Source: Propionibacterium cyclohexanicum (lineage in GTDB: Bacteria; Actinomycetota; Actinomycetes; Propionibacteriales; Propionibacteriaceae). From it: 64,000 nucleotides of DNA. The notes beneath the pieces were generated by a model that saw nothing but the letters and a program-made list of their open reading frames with translations, searched no databases and was not told the origin of the DNA. The stretch lies in contig NZ_FOGZ01000007.1 of assembly GCF_900111365.1 (NCBI RefSeq), positions 49,854 through 113,853 of the forward strand. Direction: 5' to 3'. Positions 57,991 to 64,000 of the stretch are shown here, one piece after another (position 1 is the first letter of the stretch; each line of letters opens with the position of its first letter). The translations under genes and the position numbers were made by a program.

Positions 57991-58629
57991 ATGAGTTGCG
58001 ACACACCGTCAGCCGGGACAGCGCCGGGCGCCACCCCAGTTCCCACCGGCCACATGGCAGTACAGCCGTCCTCGCTGTACGTCGCGAGTCCGGTCATGCT
58101 GCTGGCCACGCTCAATCCCGACGGCACCCCGAATCTGGCACCCGCCTCCTCCTACTGGGCGCTCGGTTCGATGGCATGCCTCGGCCTGGAGGACGGCGGC
58201 CAGACCTACGAGAATCTGCAGAGCCGTCCAGAGATCACCATCAATTTCCCCTCTCCACAGCTCCTGTCCGCGGTCGGACGGCTCGCCGGGACCACCGGGC
58301 GCAACCCGGTCCCCGCCGCGAAGGCGGCCCATCACCGCTACGTCCACGACAAGTTCGGCGAGGCCGGCCTCACACCCGAGGCCTCGGAGCTCGTGGACCC
58401 GCCGAGGGTCGCGGAATGCATGGTTCAGATGGAGGCCGCGGTACGCCATGACCGCCGGGGCGTCGGCGCCTATCACATCGTCGAGGTGGAGGTGCTGCGC
58501 GTGTGGGCGGCGCCGCAGATCGTGGCCGACGACGGTACGAACATCGCCTCGGACACCTGGCAGCCCTGTCTCGACGTGTTCCGGCGCTTCTACGGAGTCG
58601 ATTCCGCGACCGAGTACCGGCTGCACTGA
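57991..58629 (+). CDS. flavin reductase-like (FMN-binding split-barrel) protein
   Basis: The 212-residue protein has PVMLLATLNPDGTPNLAPASSYWALGSMACLGLEDGGQTYENLQSRPEITINFPSPQLLSAVGRLAGTTGRNPVP, the flavin reductase-like domain opening and FMN-binding N-L-x-x-R-P-E region, and GAYHIVEVEVLRVWAAPQIVADDGTNIASDTW near the end. Likely an FMN-dependent reductase or oxygenase; substrate unknown. AAAGG lies six bases upstream of the ATG at 57991. Confidence 0.85.
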   Translation: MSCDTPSAGTAPGATPVPTGHMAVQPSSLYVASPVMLLATLNPDGTPNLAPASSYWALGSMACLGLEDGGQTYENLQSRPEITINFPSPQLLSAVGRLAGTTGRNPVPAAKAAHHRYVHDKFGEAGLTPEASELVDPPRVAECMVQMEAAVRHDRRGVGAYHIVEVEVLRVWAAPQIVADDGTNIASDTWQPCLDVFRRFYGVDSATEYRLH

Positions 58630-58684
58630 ACAGCCATGCATCACGCCGGGTGCTTGGCTGCGGATGGGGGCGCGCCCGGCCGGG

Positions 58685-59113
58685 TCACCTCACGATGAGC
58701 ACATCGCAGGGCGCGTTGCGCAGCACGTAGTTGCTTCGTGACCCCAGCAGCAGCCGCTCCACCGCACTGAGGCCCGTGCTGCCCAGCACGATGAGATCGA
58801 TCTCGTACTCCTTGGGCAGTTCGCGCCCAAGCAGCAGGCTCGCGCTGCCGGAGATCGTCTCGCCCTGGACGTCGATTCCGAGCCGACGTCCCTCGGCGAG
58901 GCAGGCCGCTACGTTTTCCCTGGCCCGGTTCACCTGGTGCTCGTAGAACTCCTCGCCCCCACCATAGGGCGAGCGGACGAGACGGTCGCGGTCGATCACC
59001 TGCACCACATGCACCGAGGCCGACTGGGATGCGGCCAGCTCACATGCAGCGTGGAAGGCCCGAGTGGCCTGCTCCGATCCGTCGACGCCGACGAGAATCC
59101 GCTTGTACGTCAT
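58685..59113 (-). CDS. universal stress protein UspA family
   Basis: The 142-residue protein has RILVGVDGSEQATRAFHAACELAASQSASVHVVQVI and the ATP-binding G-x2-G-x9-G(S/T) motif in VLGSTGLSAVERLLLGSRSNYVLRNAPCDVLIVR. ATP-binding UspA proteins act in dormancy and stress. It is convergent with the flavoprotein gene and upstream of no coupled gene. Confidence 0.95.
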   Translation of the reverse strand: MTYKRILVGVDGSEQATRAFHAACELAASQSASVHVVQVIDRDRLVRSPYGGGEEFYEHQVNRARENVAACLAEGRRLGIDVQGETISGSASLLLGRELPKEYEIDLIVLGSTGLSAVERLLLGSRSNYVLRNAPCDVLIVR

Positions 59114-59301
59114 GTCAAGGCTCCTTGGTGCACTCGAACGGCCATGTCCGAAGTGTGGAGCCGCCGCAGAAGGGCTGCCCGGCCACCAGATGACCGCGAC
59201 CGCCGAGCAGTGGCCCCGCCCTCCGTTCCCAGGTTAACAGAGCAGTCCCAGGCAGACGCGAGATGGCCCCGTCCGCCGGGCACCATCTCGCATCCCCGCC
59301 C

Positions 59302-59718
59302 TCAGTCGCGGATGCCGGCAGCGTCGTGGAGGGGCTTGGCGCGGTTGTCGAGCATGATGAGCGCCAGGCGGCTCGGCTCCTCGGCCACCACGGTGTGAGG
59401 CAAGCGGGTGTCGAAGTGGATGAGCCCACCGGGTATGAGCTCGACGGACGTGCCACCGCCGTTGATCGTGAACCTCCCGTCCAGGGCGACGAGCAGGACG
59501 GGCATGGCGGCGGTGTGCTCGGTGAGCACCTGGCCGGCGTCGAAGGCGAACAGCACCACGCGCGCACCATCTGCCTTGAGCACGGTCCGCGAGACCGTCG
59601 CGTCCTCCTGAACGCTCACCATCGACGCCAGATCGGGCAGGTGGGTCATGACACCGGCTGGCCCCAGGGACAGGTCTTTTCCGCTTGTGGTTTCCTCGAC
59701 ACCCAATTCATCACTCAT
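59302..59718 (-). CDS. cupin-domain protein
   Basis: The 138-residue single-domain cupin has VVLFAFDAGQVLTEHTAAMPVLLVALDGRFTINGGGTSVELIPGGLIHFDTRLPHTVVAEEPSRLALIML. Metal ligands are likely His in TEHTAAMP and RLPHTV. It overlaps the methyltransferase gene by eight bases (ATGAGTGA), so they are an operon. Members often act as small sensors or dioxygenase-like enzymes; substrate unknown. Confidence 0.85.
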   Translation of the reverse strand: MSDELGVEETTSGKDLSLGPAGVMTHLPDLASMVSVQEDATVSRTVLKADGARVVLFAFDAGQVLTEHTAAMPVLLVALDGRFTINGGGTSVELIPGGLIHFDTRLPHTVVAEEPSRLALIMLDNRAKPLHDAAGIRD

Positions 59719-60580
59719 TTGGATTCTCCTTGTTCTCCTTGTGATCCGGGCTGCTCCCGGGAAGTCCGTCCGGGCCGTTCCCGGGCAGCTCGGCGACGAG
59801 CGACACGCCGATCAGGTAGTCGGCATAGCGCCTGAAGGTGCTCGACATGTCCATCACCCTGCGGCGGGCACCAGGCCAGCGCAGCAGATTGAAGGCGATC
59901 CGGGCAACCCCGGACCAGCCCTCGTCCTCGATATTGCGCCGCAGCTTCAGCAGATCCATCGGCGCCGTGCGCACCTGAGTGACTTTCAGTCCCGCATCCT
60001 CGAGCAGGCCGCGCCACTCGGCGATGGTGAGGGGACGGGCATTGACCTTGATCGAGCGAGCCAAGGACTTGCGGATGTCGGTGGCAATCGCGTCGTCGAT
60101 GTCGTCGGGGGCGAGGCCCAGCTCGTGGATGGCATAGCGTCCCCCCGGGCGCAGCAACCGGACCGCCTCCGAGACGATGCCTGCCTTGCCGCGCTCACTT
60201 TGCATGGTGAGCATCGCCTCACCGACGACGACGTCGGCGCTGCCCGATTCCAACCCGGTGTCTGCTGCTTCGGCCTGGCTCACGACCCCGCGGGTTCCGA
60301 CAACGGCCTGCACCCGGGTGACGGCGTCACGATCCTGGTCGATGGCGCGGTAGGAGCGCGGCCCGTCCGCCAGGATCTCTGCGGCGGTACGCCCCAGTCC
60401 CGGCGCCATTTCCACGACATCCGCGCCGCCGATCCGAGCATCGGTCAACATCGCGGTCGTCAGCGCGCCCCCACCCGGGCGCAGTACTCGCTTGCCCAGG
60501 CGTGCCAGCAACCAGTGTCCCTGGACATCCTCGATGCGCCGCTGTGCCTGCGGCACCGTGCGTTGATCCCGTGCAGTCAT
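59711..60580 (-). CDS. class I SAM-dependent methyltransferase
   Basis: The 289-residue protein has SAM motif I VVEMAPGLGRTAAEILADG, motif II YRAIDQDRDAV, motif III SGSADVVVGEAMLTMQSERGKAGIVSEAVRLLRPGGRYAIHEL, and a 130-residue C-terminal extension. It is close to the UbiE/Erg6-like small-molecule methyltransferases, substrate unknown. First gene of an operon with the cupin; an iron box lies 66 bases upstream. Confidence 0.88.
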   Translation of the reverse strand: MTARDQRTVPQAQRRIEDVQGHWLLARLGKRVLRPGGGALTTAMLTDARIGGADVVEMAPGLGRTAAEILADGPRSYRAIDQDRDAVTRVQAVVGTRGVVSQAEAADTGLESGSADVVVGEAMLTMQSERGKAGIVSEAVRLLRPGGRYAIHELGLAPDDIDDAIATDIRKSLARSIKVNARPLTIAEWRGLLEDAGLKVTQVRTAPMDLLKLRRNIEDEGWSGVARIAFNLLRWPGARRRVMDMSSTFRRYADYLIGVSLVAELPGNGPDGLPGSSPDHKENKENPNE

Positions 60581-60645
60581 TCCCCCGCCTTCCGGTGGCC
60601 GATGACGCCTGGCCAGCCCTCGCCCGACGATCCCCTCGTGAGATC

Positions 60646-60664
60646 TTAGGTAAGGCTAAGCTAT
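60646..60664. promoter_or_regulatory. iron box (DtxR/IdeR-type) between the methyltransferase and mog genes
   Basis: TTAGGTAAGGCTAAGCTAT at 60646-60664 matches 16 of 19 positions of the DtxR/IdeR consensus (TTAGGTTAGGCTAACCTAA), with the palindromic core nearly intact. It lies in the 175-base gap between the divergent methyltransferase/cupin operon and mog, so either or both may be iron-repressed. Confidence 0.7.
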
Positions 60665-60754
60665 CGAATTATGGTGGCTGCGGTCATCCCGGCCATCACC
60701 CGCACAGGGCACCGCTTGCTAGCGTGAGGAGCGTCGACAACTGGAGGTCACGAC

Positions 60755-61267
60755 ATGTCATCTCGCCCCGCGTACGATCTTTCGACCATCAGCGCCACGA
60801 TCATCACCACCAGCAACCGGACTGTGGCCAAGCAGAAGGAGGACAAGGCAGCCCCCCAGTGCGTCGCGCGCCTCACCGATGCGGGTCTCGGCCATGTGCG
60901 CACCGTCGTCGTCGCCGAGGAACGACGCGCCCTCGACATGACGCTGCGCCAGGCACTGATCCTCGGTGACCGTCTGGTACTCATCCTCGGGGGCAGCGGA
61001 TTCGGGGTGGCGAACGAGGCACCCGAGGTGGTCCGAAGCGTGATCGACGTCGAGATCCCCGGTATCGCCGAACGGATCCGCGCCCACGGCGCAGAGCACA
61101 CCGCACTGTCCCCGCTGTCGCGCGAGGTCGTGGGCGTCACGGCGCGCGACTCCCGAGGCGCGCTGGTGGTCGCCTCTCCCGGTTCGGCCGGCGGGGCGAG
61201 CGACACGCTCGATGTGCTCATCCCTCTGCTTGATCCGATCTTCTCCCAGCTGGACGAGCGCCGCTGA
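60755..61267 (+). CDS. mog: MogA/MoaB-like molybdopterin adenylyltransferase with altered active-site Asp
   Basis: Fits the MogA/MoaB family, which adenylylates molybdopterin: SATIITTSNRTVAKQKEDKAAP at the N-terminus, IPGIAERIRAHGAEHTALSPLSREVVGVTARD and SPGSAGGASDTLDVLIPLL. The GGTGxxxxDxTPE active-site motif reads GGSGFGVANEAPE, with Asn in place of the functional Asp. It may be weakly active or a subclass. GGAGGT precedes the ATG. Next to mobA and moaA. Confidence 0.85.
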   Translation: MSSRPAYDLSTISATIITTSNRTVAKQKEDKAAPQCVARLTDAGLGHVRTVVVAEERRALDMTLRQALILGDRLVLILGGSGFGVANEAPEVVRSVIDVEIPGIAERIRAHGAEHTALSPLSREVVGVTARDSRGALVVASPGSAGGASDTLDVLIPLLDPIFSQLDERR

Positions 61268-61871
61268 GCCGCTCTCGCCACCACCTCAGGTCCTCGGGGG
61301 TGTCCAGATCGCGGCACAGCTCGGCAGGTACCGGCACGTCGATCAGGTCGAGAGCGCCCAACGCCCGCCACACCGCACGATGGTGCAATGTGCCCTTGTC
61401 TGCCCGCACCGCGTCGAGGGCCCGGGCCAGCGCGGGCGCACGGTACAGCGCCTGGAGGTATTGACGGAAGGGCTGGGGCCTCCCTCCCAGAATCACCGAG
61501 CCGTCCTTCCCCCCATCCTCCCCGAGCGCCCGCTCCAGCAGGGTGGCCAATTCGCCCGCAGCGGGGGTGTCGACGGCAGCCACCACGACGAGGTCTGCCT
61601 GACCGGGCGCAAGTCTCGAGAATCCGGCCCCGATCCCGGCCAGCGGGCCGCCCCCGGCCGGTTCCTCGATGGTCCGCTGCACCCCGGCGGGCACCCGCAC
61701 GTCGTCCCCCGCGACGACCACGAGAGTGCCGCTGACCAGTGGTTCGACGCCGGCCAGCACGAGCTCGAGCAGCCGATGGCCTCCCAGCACGAGCTCGGAC
61801 TTCGCCTGCCCGCCCAGTCGGCGCCCCGCACCGCCACTGAGCACGATCGCATGGACTCTCACGTGCTCCAT
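61218..61871 (-). CDS. mobA: MobA-like NTP transferase
   Basis: Attaches GMP (or CMP) to molybdopterin. The 217-residue protein has the nucleotidyltransferase loop IVLSGGAGRRLGGQAKSEL with the conserved Lys and VVAAVDTPAAGELATLLERAL with the metal-binding Asp of the DxP motif. It lies convergent with mog, overlapping it by 50 bases, and divergent from moaA. The ATG at 61871 was chosen; a GTG at 61862 is possible. Confidence 0.85.
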   Translation of the reverse strand: MEHVRVHAIVLSGGAGRRLGGQAKSELVLGGHRLLELVLAGVEPLVSGTLVVVAGDDVRVPAGVQRTIEEPAGGGPLAGIGAGFSRLAPGQADLVVVAAVDTPAAGELATLLERALGEDGGKDGSVILGGRPQPFRQYLQALYRAPALARALDAVRADKGTLHHRAVWRALGALDLIDVPVPAELCRDLDTPEDLRWWRERLSGARPAGRRSDQAEG

Positions 61872-61975
61872 GGCCGCGATCATGCCCCGCCCGCACTCCC
61901 CCGGCAACCCGCCCCTCCGAGCTGTGAGCAATTTTTGATGACTACATCCGTTCTAAGTCCGGGTAGGGTGATGGC

Positions 61976-63010
61976 ATGTCGGAGCCTGACCTTGACAACG
62001 CCCCCGGGCTGCTGCGAGACCGATTCGGACGCGTCGCCCGCGACCTGCGGGTCTCGCTGACCGACAGGTGCAATCTGCGGTGCGCCTATTGCATGCCGCC
62101 CGAGGGCCTGGAGTGGCTTCCCGTGGAAGCCACCTTGAGCGACGACGAGGTGATCCGGCTGTGCACCCTGGCGGTGCGCGAGCTGGGCATCCGCAAGCTG
62201 CGCTTCACCGGAGGGGAACCGCTGCTGCGCCGGGGACTGGAGAGGATCGTCGCGGCCTGCGCCAGGCTCGTCACGGACCTCGGCACGCATCCCGAGCTGG
62301 CCCTGACCACCAACGGCATGGGCCTGAGCCACCGCGCCGGACCCTTGGCCACAGCCGGCCTCAGCAGGGTCAATGTCTCGCTCGACACCATCGACCCGGC
62401 GCACTTCCACCAGCTCACCCGGCGCGACCGGCTGCCGGAGGTGCTCGCCGGGCTGCGCGCGGCCCGCGCCGCGGGGCTCACCCCGATCAAGGTAAACGCC
62501 GTAGTCATGAGGGGAATCAACGACGCAGATGCTCCGGCTCTGCTCGACTTCTGTGTTGAGGAGGGCATCGAGCTGCGCTTCATCGAGCAGATGCCGATCG
62601 GCCCCGCCGATACCTGGGACAGGCAGAATCTGTTCACCCGTCGCGAGATCCTCGAACTGCTCTCGGTCAACCACGAGCTGCATCCCGACGAGACCACCGA
62701 TCCGCACTCCCCGGCCCGTCGCTGGACGATCGACGGTGACCCCACGAAGAAGGTCGGCATCATCTCCTCGGTCACCGAGCCCTTCTGCGAGAACTGCGAC
62801 CGGACCAGGCTGACCTCCGACGGGCAGCTGCGCAGCTGCCTGTTCTCGGGCAACGAAAGCGACCTGCGCGGGCCGCTGCGACGCGGTGCCAGCGACCGCG
62901 AGCTCGCCGAGATCTGGCGCGCGGCGATGTACCTCAAGCCCAGGGCCCACGGCCTTGACAACGCCGAGTTCGCGATTCCCTCGCGGACGATGAGCCGGAT
63001 CGGCGGCTGA
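61976..63010 (+). CDS. moaA: GTP 3',8-cyclase MoaA
   Basis: Radical-SAM enzyme that starts molybdenum cofactor synthesis. The 344-residue protein has the SAM cluster C32-x3-C36-x2-C39 (DRCNLRCAYCMPPEGL), LRFTGGEPLLRRGLE, and the second [4Fe-4S] site C271-x2-C274-x13-C288 (FCENCDRTRLTSDGQLRSC), and ends in the required Gly-Gly. A complete, normal MoaA. An AT-rich promoter region (TTTTTGATGACTACA) precedes it. Confidence 0.96.
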   Translation: MSEPDLDNAPGLLRDRFGRVARDLRVSLTDRCNLRCAYCMPPEGLEWLPVEATLSDDEVIRLCTLAVRELGIRKLRFTGGEPLLRRGLERIVAACARLVTDLGTHPELALTTNGMGLSHRAGPLATAGLSRVNVSLDTIDPAHFHQLTRRDRLPEVLAGLRAARAAGLTPIKVNAVVMRGINDADAPALLDFCVEEGIELRFIEQMPIGPADTWDRQNLFTRREILELLSVNHELHPDETTDPHSPARRWTIDGDPTKKVGIISSVTEPFCENCDRTRLTSDGQLRSCLFSGNESDLRGPLRRGASDRELAEIWRAAMYLKPRAHGLDNAEFAIPSRTMSRIGG

Positions 63011-63105
63011 CGCAGCTATTGGTCCTACCGAATCCGGTTATTTATGGTACGTTCCCTCTGAATTTGGAGTTGGGGCATGCGACCCTGACGTGAACAAGGA
63101 GAGTC

Positions 63106-63906
63106 ATGAGCAGCACTCAACGCGTGCTCACCGGCTGGGATCCCGAGAACAGGGAAACCTGGGATTCGAAGCTCGCCTGGCGGACACTGACGATCACCAC
63201 CTTCTCGATGATCATCGCCTTCTGCGTGTGGTATCTGGTGAGCGCCATCGCACCGAAGCTGAACTCGATAGGGTTCGACCTCAGCAAGTCCGAGCTCTAC
63301 TGGCTGGCATCGATGCCAGGCCTGTCCTGCGGGCTCGTCCGGCTGGCCTATATGTTCCTTCCCCCGATTGTCGGCACCCGAAGGCTCATCGGCTGGAGTT
63401 CGCTGCTCTACCTCATCCCGATGGTCGGCTGGTTCTTCGCCGTCCAGGACACCAGCACCAGCTACCCCGTCCTCCTGCTGCTCGCCTTCACCTGCGGCAT
63501 CGGCGGCGGCTCGTTCTCCGGCTACATGCCCTCCACGGGCTACTTCTTCCCCAAGCGCCTGCAGGGCACCGCGCTGAACCTGCAGGCCGGCATCGGGAAT
63601 CTCGGCATGTCGATCATTCAGTTCATCGGGCCCTTCCTCATGGGCTTCGGACTGTTCGGCATCACCTGGGTCGCCCCCGAGGTCGCCCACCCCGGCGGCC
63701 CGCTGTGGGTGCACAATGTCGCCATCTTCTTCGTCCCGTGGACCATCGTCGCCGCGATCCTGGCGTTCACGCTGCTCAAGGACGTGCCGGTGAAGGCCAA
63801 CTTCCGTGAGCAGATCAACATCTTCTCCAACCCCGACACCTGGATCATGACGATGATGTACGTGATGACCTTCGGGCTGTTCAGCGGTTTCAGCGCCCAG
63901 TTCGGC
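63106..63906 (+). pseudogene. narK: nitrate/nitrite transporter NarK, truncated by an insertion sequence
   Basis: The reading frame matches NarK from its start (MSSTQRVLTGWDPENRETWDSKLAWRTLTITTFSMIIAF) and includes family motifs LTCGIGGGSFSGYMPSTGYFFPKRLQGTALNLQAGIGNLGMSIIQF-like sequence. About seven membrane helices are present. After residue 267 (SAQFG) the homology stops at 63906, and seven foreign codons (GSSQMRV) lead to a TAG inside the insertion. About 180 residues, five helices, are missing. AAGGAG sits six bases before the ATG at 63106. Transport is probably abolished. Confidence 0.9.
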
Positions 63907-64000
63907 GGCTCTTCACAGATGAGGGTGTAGGTGGGGTCTGAAGCCGCCGGTCTCGAGCAGGCTGCGGGCGATGTAGTTGGTGAGGTTGCGGAAGCCGAGG
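63907..64000 (-). mobile_element. ISL3-family insertion sequence, one end
   Basis: The sequence from 63907 starts with GGCTCTTCACAGATGAGGG, a terminal GG-type inverted repeat of ISL3 elements. On the minus strand a frame ends at 63913 and reads LGFRNLTNYIARSLLETGG then FRPHLHPHL, matching the C-terminus of ISL3 transposases. Element continues past the window. The bases AGTTCGGC at 63899-63906 should be the 8-bp target duplication. Confidence 0.85.
63913..64000 (-). CDS. ISL3-family transposase, C-terminal fragment
   Basis: Only the last 28 residues are inside the window, reading GFRNLTNYIARSLLETGG, the conserved end of DDE_Tnp_ISL3 transposases. The stop TGA is at 63915-63913, inside the terminal inverted repeat, as usual in this family. 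Confidence 0.8.
   Translation of the reverse strand, partial: LGFRNLTNYIARSLLETGGFRPHLHPHL

Overview
The window is G+C-rich chromosomal DNA from an actinobacterium. The gene order eno-ftsB-DUF501-ppx, the run glmU-prs-rplY-pth-mfd-lipoprotein-mazG, a protein O-mannosyltransferase next to rsmI, frequent GTG starts and 4-bp ATGA/GTGA overlaps all point there. Gene content (nitrate/nitrite genes, lacZ, an ISL3-type insertion sequence) suggests the Propionibacteriaceae. That family placement is an inference.

Layout. 0-10.9 kb: small housekeeping and stress genes (AI-2E-type permease cut by the left edge, ung, msrA, FMN reductase, DinB, two SRPBCC proteins, 3-methyladenine glycosylase, a lipoprotein, Nudix, Bax-inhibitor-1), with strong bidirectional terminators between convergent pairs. 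10.6-24.1 kb: a leftward core block from a tRNA-Gln through glmU, prs, rplY, pth, mfd, mazG, eno, ftsB and ppx to a second, structurally odd tRNA, followed by half of an acetyltransferase gene. 24.3-32.9 kb: lone pyrB, TetR, FhuF-like and MarR genes, then ispE-rsmA-tatD-rsmI divergent from the O-mannosyltransferase. 33-49.8 kb: accessory transport and sugar genes (ArsR/MFS pair, DUF218 membrane protein, uraA, RarD, galK-lacZ, a GbsR/MarR-controlled ABC exporter with a clear palindromic operator), then YbaK and a MoeZ-like E1/rhodanese enzyme. 50-52 kb: cobF and a methionine-synthase-like gene.

52.2-64 kb is a nitrogen-oxide/molybdenum island. A membrane-anchored copper nitrite reductase with an extra N-terminal cupredoxin domain overlaps the first of two NnrS/copper-oxidase-like membrane proteins. 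Divergent from them are a winged-helix regulator with SufR-like cysteine spacing, DUF2249 and DUF488 genes and an FMN-binding protein. UspA, cupin and methyltransferase genes follow, then mog, mobA, moaA and narK. A near-consensus DtxR/IdeR iron box lies between the methyltransferase gene and mog.

At the right edge narK is cut after 267 codons by the end of an ISL3-family insertion sequence, whose transposase C-terminus is readable on the minus strand. Nitrate/nitrite transport through this gene is therefore probably lost in this strain. Scattered through the window are short tandem duplications (units 15-39 bp) at gene borders. No CRISPR array, rRNA gene or prophage was seen.
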